Origin: Burhinus oedicnemus
Lineage: Eukaryota > Chordata > Aves > Charadriiformes > Burhinidae
NCBI GenBank assembly: GCA_008921705.1
Contig: VFFE01007079.1
Coordinates: 1,752,645-1,816,644, forward strand
Reading direction: 5' to 3'
Length of the DNA stretch: 64,000 nt
Shown here: in pieces, positions 13,301 through 24,422 of the stretch
Layout: each line of letters begins with the position of its first letter
Numbering within the stretch: position 1 is the stretch's first letter
The notes under the pieces: model-generated
The model's input: the letters and a program-made list of their open reading frames with translations, nothing else
Databases searched by the model: none
Told to the model about the DNA's origin: nothing
Position numbers and translations under genes: made by a program

Positions 13301-16300
13301 TATTCAGCGAATTTTATCAAACACCTTTGTCTTGATATGAGAAGTTGTAATTAAAAACAGAAGTTAATTGACTTCAGTAGAATCTTTGATGATAGGTATA
13401 CAATATACACGCTGATCTCAATAGACAATGTCTTTTAAACCTGAAATGAGTTAATAAACCTAAAAGAAAATTAAAATAGTTGCAAACTTTTAGGGGGAAG
13501 TTTACCTTGCTTTAACTGTACAGCAATTCTTACTGTACATATGTATACATATGTGTGTCTCTATAAAGAATATGTGCACACATAAATTATACAATTTTAA
13601 AAACAATTTCACTGTAAATATGTTTGCTAGTCACTCATTGTAATACAATCCTATGCAAAGTGGGGATTAAATACCTTAACAAAGCAGATGTTCAGCAAAT
13701 GTAAAGCAAGAAGAGGAATTCAGGAGCACATGGCAGAAATCTACACCCTTTGTTATTACATTTTCCCCCCAAAAAAGTTGTCCCTTCCACATCATCAAGG
13801 GTGGATGTAAGCACCTGGTGGTGGCAACCTGAGCTGGATACCTTGTCACAGTCTATGACTCTCCTGGGCTTTTCAGCAATGTAAAGATAGTCGTGTAAGC
13901 CCCAACCGTGCGTTGCAACACTTCCCTTCCTCTCCTTCATCGTCCTGTTGACTTCTTTATCTCCCTGCTGTCCTGCTAAGTGTCATACCTCCATGGTCTA
14001 GCAGCAGGATTGAGCCTCGTCTGCTTCAGTTCATGCTCTGGTGTCTCAGCTCAGATCCATCCTCACTGCTGGGCATTGCTTGGGAGTGACCTGGACTTTT
14101 GGTTATTCAAAAAACCTCACTCCCGGGTTCTGTTAGCTCGGGCACCGCCGGCAGTTTGGCCCGTGCCAGTGCAGAGATGTAGGCAGGGGAACTGCCTGGG
14201 ATGGACCTGGCTGCCCCGGTGGGGTTTGTGGTCCATGTCTGTCTCCAGGACTTGAGGTAGTTACTTGAAAAGTAGGTTGGTGTGCCTACAGGAGCTGCTG
14301 TCATACCTTGATTACAGTGTAGCTGCATACAAAGTGCAGTGACTGAAAATATTCCTGCCTTCTTGATAGTTTAATTGGCGGCGTTTAGTTAATTGTGTAT
14401 ATTCTCTTTTAGTGGAATCAAATCTAGAATTATGCAACTGATCGTTTTTCCAAAAGCAGAGAGTCACTCAAGGCTGCTGCCGCAGGAGAGCCTACCTGAG
14501 TCAGCCAACAACTTCCAGTTGTTGGAGCTGCTGTTTGCTGTCTGTTGCTATGGTGAAGTGATAGCACCAAACTGATACCAAAAAGGAAACGATATTTTCT
14601 GAACAGATTTATGAGAAGAAAAAACGTATAGGGGATGGAGAGGTCATGGGGGAGAGTGCGGGAAGCTTAAGGGACTTTACGGGCTTTCCTGAGCCGGTGT
14701 TTCTCGTTCCCTTTTTAACTGAAGGTCTACCTAACCCTTTGAAGACGATCCAAGAATCATCTTGTGCAGTGTCACCCTGGTGGTTTGTTGTTTTTTTTTT
14801 TAACAACCAATTAAATGTTCTACTACACTGTAAATACTTATAACTTCAATTTGCATTTTTTCCCCTTGCTTTTTGGGAGCCTGCATCCATATGGGCAATG
14901 TATTCATTTCCCAGCTTCACAGCCAGTTTTGGAGATCTTGTGTCCCGGCAGTGTAGTACAGGTCACAGATCAAGAAAACCTCTTTAGTCTCCGCCTTTGC
15001 AGGACCTGTATTGTTTATGTCTTTTCTGCCAATTAGATTTTTAACCCCGCTTAAAGCCGTGTTGTTTTAGTGGTGTGTTTCCCCACCAGGCTGGAATGAC
15101 CCAACGCCCTCCTTGTTTTCTTACACCCAGACCTTCAACCTACTTAAGATGCCAGCCGGAGCAGCTGGTCTGTGCAATGCACTCCAGCAGCTGATCGCCC
15201 CGGCAGCGTGACCAGGCAGGGAAGAGACCGAGCGCTTGGTTCACAGTTCCTGCGGAGAAAACTTGTTCCTCCTTCTCTCTAGCCAAGGACTCGGTACGTC
15301 GCTCCCCGTCTCAGCAGTGACATGGGCATCAGGAGACAGGCAGCCTGTCTTTAAAAGTTACACACCATGGCCAGACCCAAAGCTTCATTCAGAAAAGCGG
15401 TGCGAGATGGCATAGTACCAAGATTATGCTTCTTGCAGGACGTTCTCCTCTTTCATTCATTTGAACACGAATGGTTTTAATGCATCATCTCGTCTGTATG
15501 CCGTGTGCTGCCCTAGTCCTGTTTTGACGTGTGGACGCTGGCAGGATGGCCAAAGAGGAAAGGATACACACTTGTGTTCAGATACTGCTGAGTGCAGGTG
15601 GGCGTTCATGGTTTTGGAAACAGCTATTTGATGATCTGAAAGCAACTCTGACTACAGCGACATTTCAGGACTGTGAAATAAGTATCCAGTGGCAGCTTTC
15701 TTGTCCCGGCAACCAGCCCTTCTGATTGCTTCCGTTAGTGTCCCTTCAGCGGTGTCTGAACTCCACCTTAGCCGTATCATCACCAGCTTCTTCCTACTGT
15801 GGGGTCATGCCTCCCTTTATATCTAGTCCTTTGCTGGACTGCTGTTGGGTTGTAATTGCATTGGATTTCTAATAGAGTTTCTTGGTCTGCTGTCACAGCG
15901 TGATTGCAAGGACTTGTGTTGCACTGAATGTGGTCTTGATTACTTGCCAATTAAAGTGCAAGGAAAACACAATCTTCTCCGTTAAAACCACATCTAGATT
16001 CCATCTCTTCTGAAGGTTACGGGGAACTCGCAGAGATTGTTTCCAGTTGTCCTACCTCCCTACTGTTAGTGTTTGGCTTGGTGGGATAGGTAGACAGATG
16101 TTGTGGGGGTTTTTTTCAGTGCCTTTAAATTTTTTGAGTGTGGTTCTTTGCGTGTAAAACGGAAGCAGAAACACCCCTCTGAAGCTGACTTTTGCTCATT
16201 GCTCGTACGCCAGGTCGCTTGGGGTTTACAAGGTTTGGGATGGTGCCTCTTTAAAAAGAAGATACGTGAAAGCAGATGGTGCTGTGGTATCTGAGCATGG

Positions 16301-16560
16301 AAGGAGACGCCCGAAGGACGTGTGTTGTGGCAGGAAGGATGCGTTAGATGAGGGAGCGGAGCCGAGCCGGGAATGTAAGGAGGCAGTACGCAGGGGGCAC
16401 GCGATTTCCAGGAGTCTGGTAGCGTAGGAGGTGCTACACCGCGGTGGCAAATCTCTTGGAGCAGGTGTGCAGGGGCAAACTGCCCGCCTGCCACCCCCTG
16501 GGCCGCTTGGCAGCGTGTGCTGGGAACGAGCCAGGGCGAGGTGTGAAGGGAAGCAAAAAC

Positions 16561-16595
16561 AGGAGGGGGAGAAGGGAGAGAAAGGAAGAAAAAAG
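16561..16595 (+). repeat. Polypurine tract, 35 bases
   Basis: Uninterrupted A/G on the plus strand. Such runs can adopt triplex (H-DNA) structures if they have mirror symmetry, which is only partial here. Confidence 0.8.
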
Positions 16596-17276
16596 CCAAG
16601 GGGAGCGGGGACGATGTGAGGAGAAGTGGGGGGAGCCCACCTGGGAAGGTAGCCCTGAGTTTCTGTTTGTCTTGCCTGTGGTTATACTGCAAGGAGGTTT
16701 TGAACTGCTGCCTAATATGACTGTCATTTATTTTAACTTGTATTTCTCACCTCAGTCCCCATGAAGCGCATTTGACAATAATTAATTTTGTGTGTGCAAC
16801 TGGGAGCGTATCCTACTCCTGCAGAGGTGTCAGCTTAATGGGATATGGCTACAGGGGATAACCGGCTGTGCCACCCCGCGAGGGGATTTGGGGGGGTCAC
16901 CTCTTCATCTGGACTAATATTTTAATTGTTGGAACATTAGGTTTCCCGTAGTTGAATTGGGATCAGATTAACCTCTGTCTCTCTGAACTCTCATGCTGGC
17001 AAGCTCCTTAAACACCATTGCTAATTTTATTTTCTACTTTCAGCATGTATTTAAGATAACTCTTTTTGTTTCATAGGTTAAAGAGGAAATATTCTCACTG
17101 GCTGACATCCCAGTGAGCAATTACAAATATTTTACTATACTTACAGGACTTGGAATTCAGCCTTAGGTCGTGGGCATCAGCAAATCCATGCATGGAAATC
17201 CCACGTGTTGTAAGACTGGGAAGGTTTCACATGGAGGGATTCCTCCTCATCTTTACAGAAGTCAAACTCTCAGATT

Positions 17277-17317
17277 AAAAAACAAACAAACAAACAAAAC
17301 CAGACAACAACAAAAAA
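17277..17317. repeat. (CAAA)n simple repeat
   Basis: Four CAAA units followed by a related A-rich CAA tract. This is an ordinary microsatellite. Confidence 0.8.
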
Positions 17318-20300
17318 CCCACTCTTGTACTTGTAAATCAAACCTCTGCAAACAGCTTTCGACTCTGCCAGTTAGAGAAGGGTTAACTGAGCCTCTTCAT
17401 CTCTATTGCATGTTAACACGGAAGGTCAGCGATGGGAGAAGCTAGGTCCAAACTGAAGGCTTTTGAAACAGCCCCCTAACTAGCCTAATGAATATGCTGT
17501 TGAGATGAACAGGTCATTTAACACTTTTCATGTCGCTATTGTCCATCCAACCTTAAATGTCAACTCTGTCACGCTGATAGGCTGGTTCTGCTTAAAAAGG
17601 TTTTCTGGCTTTGTTAGATTCCTAGGAGGGATTTCCCCCCGTCCTTATTCCTAATTGCTGGCAGAACCTTACGGATGTATTTATATCAGCCTTTTCATTC
17701 GGGTCAAGTCTTCGCTAGAGAATTTTGCCAGTGGGTAAGGGTTGTGAAGAGACGCGATCCAGACAGAAGTGGAAGCGCCAAATGCAGCTGTAATTATACT
17801 GCTTAAACTGCAGCTTACCGACCACAATGGAATAGCTGGCTTTGCTGAGGGCAGGATGGTTTGATACGCCGCTGTGAGGAACACGCGATGATGTGCCGGG
17901 ATTGCTGTGTCTACGCTAGGACCGTTTCGCAGAGCTGGCGTGCCGGAGTCCAGCTGCCTGCGAACCGTCGGGGTCCGCTGTGGTCCCAGCCTCGGGGAAG
18001 GGCTGTGAACGGGGCTGGTGGAAAGGACCCTTCTGCTGATACCTGCCTCGTAGCTGACTAGCTAAGCCCTCGCGACAGAGCCCCCCCTCGGGTGTTTCTA
18101 CCAGGGCCTCGAGCGCATCTTTAGCGTGCTGACGTTGGATGTCCAGGTTGCTTGGAAAAAACGTTTCATGGGAACCGAGTTGCATACCTGATAGAACTGA
18201 ACATTTAACAGAAACGTTTTCCGGAAATTCCTCACCCGGTGAACAGCAAGCGTGTTTCTTCTTGGGAGACTGCTGTTTGTCCTGTGACCCGTGGTGTTCT
18301 GTGGCCTAGAAGGCCTCAGAAAATTACTTTTTAGGTCAGGAGGACAGCAGGCAGATGCCCCCAGGCTTTCCAGTGAGATTTCTTGATGCCTCCTGTACTC
18401 CTTGCCTCAAATAGACTCCCCAGTGCAGTGGTCAGGAGCACAACAACCTGGGTGCTCCTAATTTAACCACACAGTTGTGGGCTCAACATACTCCAAAGCT
18501 GGGTAAAGGGCAAAAGGACTGATGCTCTGTTGGTATCCGATACCTCATTGCAGCCATTTGCCCCCCCAGACTTTCTTGGATTTCTGACGCCTGCATCAGC
18601 TGGTGGGTAGAAAGGTGGAAACTCCAGTATCAGCATTGGAAAATAAAGGCTGATGGGGTGAAATAGCACATCTCCAAGCACGTATGCTGCAGACCAGAGG
18701 AACTATGGCTATTCCTAGTGATGCTGCCAAATCTGAGCCCAAGGAGCTCCTCATTAAGGAAACTGCTTTGGCAATGCACTAGGTGTTTGAGCTGCCCCTC
18801 CAAAATGGGAATAGGGCAACTGTTTTATTCCTCCTGGAAATGATCATATATGTTTGGGAAGTTTTTCAGACACAGTAGCTCATTTTGAGGCTATCATTGC
18901 GTCGAGGGCCCTAGCCATGACTGGTGTGTTTCTGATTCACCGAGATGCTTTGAAATTTCAGTGTATGAATCCATACCAGCCTCTTCCTAGCTATTAGCAG
19001 GTGATGATACCCATGATCAAGATAGCCAACACAACAAGCACAATGCGCTCTGACCAATATTGGACAAACCCAGTAAGGACACGACATCAATTCAAATCAA
19101 CTGTTTGGCTGAAGTCATCCCAAGTGCCGAGCAAATGCCTCGTGAAACTAGCAAGAGGTCGAGTACAAGTTAATGTCAGGCTAACTTTCTACATCAAGAC
19201 AATCTGGATTCAGACTGGGAAGCTTGTTAAAGGTCTTGAGGACTAATCTTTTACACACAGTTGTTGTCCTCCAGGATCCCTCTGAGGTGCTCATGGTCTC
19301 ACCGACGGGAACGAGGTGGTCGAGGTACTTTGTGAGAATGGCTGGATGAGTTGTGGAGCTGATCAGTGGTGGTGAGGATGCAGTTTCCTTACTACACCCA
19401 TTGTACAGTGTTCCACAAAGATCAGTTATTGCTCGGGTCCTTTCAGCACTTCTGATTTCTGAACACCTTAAATACATGGTGGGCCTTATTTTGCTAGCTG
19501 TCTGACACAACTGGAGCAGGACAGAGCTGTGAGAAGGCCAACGCCACCAAGCTGTCGCTAGTGTTCAGATGAGATCTGCCTGTTGGCTGAAGAACAGGTG
19601 AACTTACTCTAGACCTTGGGCAATTCTAGGGAGCAGAAGGCGGCATTTTGATTGTAACAGTGGATGACTCCTGAATTGAAAGTGTATTTATGTAATCTGT
19701 TGATTTGTTGCAGGACTCCTTGGTGACTTCAGATTTTACGCAGCGGCCTCCCTGTTCTATCATCTGTAGCTGAAGAGGAGATGTCATTCCACCTTGACAG
19801 GTAATGACGTGGCCTCAGCTGTTTGTATCTCTGCCGTTTCCCTGACAGCACCAACATGATGTACGTGGGCCAGAAGCCTTCAGTGTTTGACGACCCCAGC
19901 CGGGACAGGACTTTGCAGTCAATCTTCTCAGCAACAAGCTACTGCAAGTATTGGAAGCTGTCTGCTTGCTATGGGACCTTGAACCAAATTTTATGCCTCA
20001 GTCCTTATAGTCAAGATATTGCCTGGCCTGGGTCCCTGCTGTGGGATGCAGGATATGGCTGACAGTTGCTTAACAACATACCATGTGTTTGCAAAACAAA
20101 TCCCACCTGTAGCAATCCTGGTGGGGACCAGGTCAGAACTTTCTGAAGGGAAGGCACAAGACTATGCATTGAGCTCTCCTAGCATCGTTGCAAACCTTGC
20201 TGCCTTCTGTGCCAAGAGCCAGGCATCCTGAAATTTCCTTTAGTTTGGGTTTTCTTCTCATGCTTCCTATAGCGTAAATACACGGTAATCTGGAATATTA

Positions 20301-22904
20301 AAACAAACAAACAAAACCCTAAAATTTGCCAAGACCACACTTCTTAGGAGTGTGTCCCTGCTCTTGGCTGTACCCTTCTGCACCCGCTTTTGCCTCGGCT
20401 CTGGTACTCGCCTGATTCCTAGTACACTGGCTCCGTCTGCTAATCTGGCAGAAAGCTAACCCAGAAAAACAGGAGGCTGAATTTGGGGCTTTGTTTGTTT
20501 ATTTTTTGTTAGGTTAGTGAGCTGCCTTGGCTCCCAGAGGGGCGAGGTGAAGGCCAGAGCTGGAGTGTGGGAGGAAGTGGGATTGCATGCCCTGGAAGAG
20601 GTTGCAGGGAAAGGTTAGGTTTGCTCAGCCAACTTTCTGGGCTGTTTTCTTGGTGCGCCGCAGGAAAGCGCTCAGACGCGGGGCCAGGTGCAATGCGCAG
20701 GGCAGAGGCCACTGCAGGATAATTTCTTTCAGCAGTGACAGTTCTGGGGGCGAGTAGAAGCTTTCCCTACGGGGGTTATGTTCACCCATTTGCTACTCAG
20801 CCCTCCGCTGCTTTCAAAACCGTGCTGCGAGTGCTAGGACAAAACCTTCAACCCAGCTGTCTCTCAGCTACCAAAATATCTCCTTTGCCCCTTGACCAGC
20901 TGTCAAAACTTTCCTGGCCTTCCTAGAACAAGCGTCTTAGGGAATGTTTCCCTTGGCCTACGAGAAACGGGAGGGATGCTCTGGAGCTGACTAGCAGGAC
21001 TGTGCGTTCGATGCCAGGTGCCTGTCCCAAGCAAGCTCCTAAGCAAACGCGTCCACCGGCGCCGCTACGCCTCACCTTTGTGATGCTCCCGGCTTGGTGT
21101 GCTCTGTAGGATGAGATTGTGGTTCAAGGAAGAAAGGCTTTCAGATCAAAAAATTGTGCAACTCCAGAGCCAAGAAAAAAAAGCCTTAATTATTCAGCTA
21201 GTTTGAAACACTTTAAAGTATCCCTAAAAATAGGTGAGAGGGATGTTTGTCAGCTACAAAGAGATTTTCCTGCAGTAGTATTGCTTGTCTTATTTTATGA
21301 TGATGCTACAGAATACAGTCCCTCAGGTAGCCTCATTAATGTTTGTGAATGAACCCCTTGTTTTATGCTTTTGGTTTTAGAAGGTAGAAATAGGGCGAGA
21401 GGCTAGTAAGACTGGTTTTACCATACATGTCTCACAAAGCTCAAGGACGCGGGTGTAAGGTCTCTGAAAGCCTCAGCGGTTCTGCGTATGGATGACAATT
21501 GGATTTGAGCGCTCGCTCGACCAGCTGAGAAGGTGTCCCTACAGGGAGAAATCCAGGCAGGACTTTGGCTAAAATCCTGGGTGAAATTCTGCACGCTTCC
21601 CAGTGGATCTGTCAGCAGGAGGTTGGCACTCCTCTATGTCTCATCAGTCGTTTTGTTTTGATCTCTTCCAGCAAAGGCAACCTGTGACCATATGTTGTTA
21701 TAGCCATAAGCGCTTCCACAGGGCAGTATCTGGTAAACCCCGCTGCCTGTCAGCGTCTCAGCCCAGGGTGGAGGCTTCTTTTCACTATCTATTCCCTAAA
21801 GAGGGCAACTGTTTCTTCTGGCTATCATAAAAGAAGGGTGGCAGTTACGCCCAGCCCATAACAGTATACGGTGGTTTCTGAGTCTTCCCGCTCCAGCCTT
21901 AAAATAACAGCTTTTTTTTTCCGAGCCAACCAACAATTGTGGTGAGCCACTAATACCAGTTTAACCATTTGGCAGCTGCCCTATAGGAAATAGCTCTTCC
22001 AAGAGAGCCAAAGGAGCCCTTGTCCCCTCGGCCCCAGAGCCACACTGGGTTGGTTTCAGTCAGAAGGGCATGTTTACAGATTTCCTTGTAGGTGACCAGC
22101 CTCTATAATAACAACCAAATCCTAGAAAGTGAATAACAAACAAATTGAGGAAGTAGGTTAGAAATAGTAATTCAAGTTAATTATTTGACAAATGAGTGGG
22201 TAAAACTCTTTGATCCCCCCCCCCCCAACAAACACGCAGTTTCTCGCTCTGTAGTTCCTTTTCCATCCATCGTGTGTTGGGACTGTCAGCGGAGTTTATT
22301 TTGGGCTCGGTTCCCTCCCTGTTGTGTACAGTAGTAACCGGCTCTGCAAACAGTGCCATTGAAACTGGAAATGGGCCCTGACGGCTTTAGGGCAGAAAGT
22401 AGCCATAAAGGGCTATTGTAGGCCGGGGGTTCCCACCCTCTCCCCCGGGACATTGCCGTCGCTGTCCCTTGTCCCTTCCCGCGGAAGCGGCTCCCCTGGT
22501 GCCCCTGCTCTCGCAGCGGATCTCCTCTTCAGGGCACCCAGGCGGGCGCCGTGCGGAGCCGCCACCCGCCCGCCCTTTGCCGCCGGACCCCGCGTTGCCC
22601 ATCGCCGCGGCTCTCCGCGGGGCCGGGGGTGGGGAGGCCGAGCACGGCGCGCCGCGCACGGCCCCGATCCGTTCCGCGCTGAGCGGGGCAAGCGGCTCCC
22701 CCGGGCAGCCACAAGCACGTGGCGAGGGCAGTTTCCCGGCCACCGGCTCCGCGGGGCTCCGCGGGGCGCGCAACGGCGCGGGGGGAAAGTTGGCGCGCGC
22801 CGCCGAGCTCCCCTTTCCCCGGCGGGCGCTCGTTTTGAATGAATGACCTCACCCGCGCCGGCCAACCGCCGCGCGGCCGGGTTTAATATTCATGAGGCGG
22901 GGCG

Positions 22905-22909
22905 CCAAT
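22905..22909 (+). promoter_or_regulatory. HMGB3: CCAAT box (distal)
   Basis: CCAAT in the context ggcgCCAATgagcgg, immediately after a GC-box-like ggcggggc. This is an NF-Y-type site about 155 bases upstream of the first splice donor. Confidence 0.6.
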
Positions 22910-22950
22910 GAGCGGGCGAGGAGGTTGTTTTAAACGGCAGAGCCCCGCAG

Positions 22951-22955
22951 CCAAT
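22951..22955 (+). promoter_or_regulatory. HMGB3: CCAAT box (proximal)
   Basis: CCAATCAG, a strong NF-Y consensus, 46 bases downstream of the first CCAAT box. This spacing is typical of paired NF-Y sites in TATA-less cell-cycle promoters. An A/T patch (ttttaaac, 22928-22935) lies between the two. Transcription probably starts just downstream, at about 22980-23010, but the exact position cannot be read from sequence. Confidence 0.6.
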
Positions 22956-22984
22956 CAGGCCGCTCTCGTAGGCAGCCAACGCGA

Positions 22985-23061
22985 GGCTGAGCCGCGCCGC
23001 GCCGAGCCCCGCGTCGTGCCCTGCGCTCCAGCTCCTGTCCACACTACCGCGAACAATACAG
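22985..23061 (+). other. HMGB3: HMGB3 non-coding exon 1 (5' UTR)
   Basis: The exon ends in ...aatacag at 23061, followed by a strong donor GTACGTG. The next acceptor is at 24265, seven bases before the start codon, so this exon is wholly untranslated, as in other HMGB genes. The 5' boundary is only estimated from the position of the CCAAT boxes. Intron 1 (23062-24265) is about 1.2 kb. Confidence 0.65.
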
Positions 23062-24265
23062 GTACGTGCAGCCCCGCCGCAACTTTTCGGGGGGCGGCTG
23101 CCCCCTGCNNNNNNNNNNNNNNNNNNNNGGCGAGGGGGGTGTGTGTGTGAGAGAAGATGGCGGGAGCGGAGCGGAGGGCAGGCCGGCCGGCCGCGGCGGG
23201 CCGCTCGCCCCCAACTTCGGGAGCAGGCGGCGGCCCCGGCCCCGCGCCGCCGTCCGGCCTGGCCGCCCGCTCCCCCGTTCGGGCGGGTTTCGCGCTCTCC
23301 CGCCGCGGGGTCCGGGCGGGAGCGGGGACGGCGCCGGGCCCCGGCAGCGGCGGGAGAGGGCGGCTTAAAGCCACTCGGGCTGCGCTTGGGGGGGCTGACG
23401 GGGGCAATTAAATATTAACGCTGCGCCAATTAAAATTAAATTTTCAAACGCTTGAGAAGCCGTAAATAGGAAATATTGCTGCGGGATTTTCTTTTTTTTT
23501 TTTTTTTCTTGAGAGGAGGGGGAAAAAAAAAATAATACGGAAGAAAGGGGAAAGAAATACATCCCAAAAGTTAGCATCGTCCTCTCGGTGACTTGCTAAT
23601 CGCATCTCTGCGCTGACCACTACGCCTCCGAACATGTGTCACTTGGTGGAGCAAGAGCAAGCGCCGCTCACCTCGCAGAGCTCCGCGGCTCCTATTGTGT
23701 TTAAAAGTAGCCTTTATTTGCACACCTTCTGATACAGAAAAGGTTATTGCACTTTTACAAGGGGGGGATTAATCCGTCCTGCCTTTCTACCTGGACAAGA
23801 GCTGCTAACATGTGAACTCCAGCTCCTAGAGGGATAAGTCATAGCCTGGCACTGCGCGTGCCACTCGAGCCCCGGCGCGGCAGCCAACTAAAACAAATAT
23901 TTTATATTAGTTCGTATATAACTCTTAATGGGCAGGAGTATGTGTATTTAATAGTCTGTCTCCAGTCTTTGGACATGATGTAAATATCTATCAATGTAAA
24001 ACTTAAACCCGGCGACCAGTTTCACTTGGCTCGGGTCTGCGTCCCAAGTGTCAAGGAAGAATAATTTAAGTCGCTGTATTGGGGGTCGTAAGAGGTGTTG
24101 GGGGGAAGAAAGGAATGTGTTACTGATGGGACATCACTTCAGGGGATGGTGGGGGGGGTATATATATAAATATATGCATACCATGTATGTATACACACAT
24201 ACGTATACACATTCATCCATATATGAATTCTCTTGTTATTTTTTTTTCCCCCCTTTTCCCTACAG
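23062..24265 (+). other. HMGB3: HMGB3 intron 1
   Basis: A GT...AG intron with donor GTACGTG and a long polypyrimidine acceptor tract (about 24240-24265). Its first part is CpG island. At about 23400-23480 it becomes AT-rich with several ATTAAA/TTAAAT motifs, a common feature of conserved first-intron elements. Positions about 24158-24215 hold an imperfect TA/TG microsatellite. Confidence 0.8.
23109..23128. other. Assembly gap (20 N)
   Basis: Twenty undetermined bases lie in the G-rich start of HMGB3 intron 1. The flanks carry runs of six G, which makes a quadruplex-related sequencing failure plausible. The true gap size is unknown. Confidence 0.99.
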
Positions 24266-24272
24266 AGTCAAG

Positions 24273-24422
24273 ATGGCTAAAGGTGATCCGAAGAAGCCCA
24301 AGGGCAAGATGTCTGCCTATGCCTTCTTTGTGCAGACGTGCCGTGAGGAACATAAGAAAAAGAACCCAGAGGTTCCAGTCAACTTTGCAGAGTTTTCCAA
24401 GAAGTGCTCAGAGAGGTGGAAG
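24273..24422 (+). CDS. HMGB3: HMGB3 coding exon (exon 2), residues 1-50
   Basis: The acceptor ...ccctacag ends at 24265 and ATG is at 24273. The exon ends in codon AAG at 24422, before donor GTACCT (phase 0). It encodes [16 protein letters not shown] through SERWK, most of box A helices 1 and 2, including C23, F38 and C45. The intervening 24266-24272 (agtcaag) is 5' UTR. Confidence 0.97.

Larger units (their letters stand above)
10357..22429. other. Intergenic upstream of HMGB3, no gene recognised
   Basis: Twelve kilobases without a supportable gene. They contain simple repeats, including (CAAA)n at about 17277-17317 and 20299-20318 and a 12-base poly-C at 22215-22226. A 35-base polypurine run lies at 16561-16595. 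An AT-rich block at about 11315-11560 looks like candidate conserved non-coding sequence. Scattered open frames of 60-208 codons show no recognisable domain. Distal HMGB3 enhancers could lie here, but nothing in the sequence proves it. Confidence 0.5.
22430..23410. promoter_or_regulatory. HMGB3: CpG island over HMGB3 promoter and first exon
   Basis: Sequence becomes extremely GC-rich with very frequent CpG from about 22430 and returns to AT-rich intron at about 23400. The island contains two CCAAT boxes, a GC-rich stretch beside the first, the inferred transcription start and the first splice donor. A 20-base assembly gap lies inside it. Open frames on both strands here are artefacts of the lack of stop codons. 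A broad CpG-island promoter fits the housekeeping and embryonic expression known for HMGB genes. Confidence 0.85.

Noticed and set aside
22387..22865. Long overlapping open frames on both strands in the HMGB3 CpG island
   Set aside because: Stop codons are rare in this GC-rich DNA. Arg/Ala/Pro/Gly-rich translations in several frames at once indicate an artefact.
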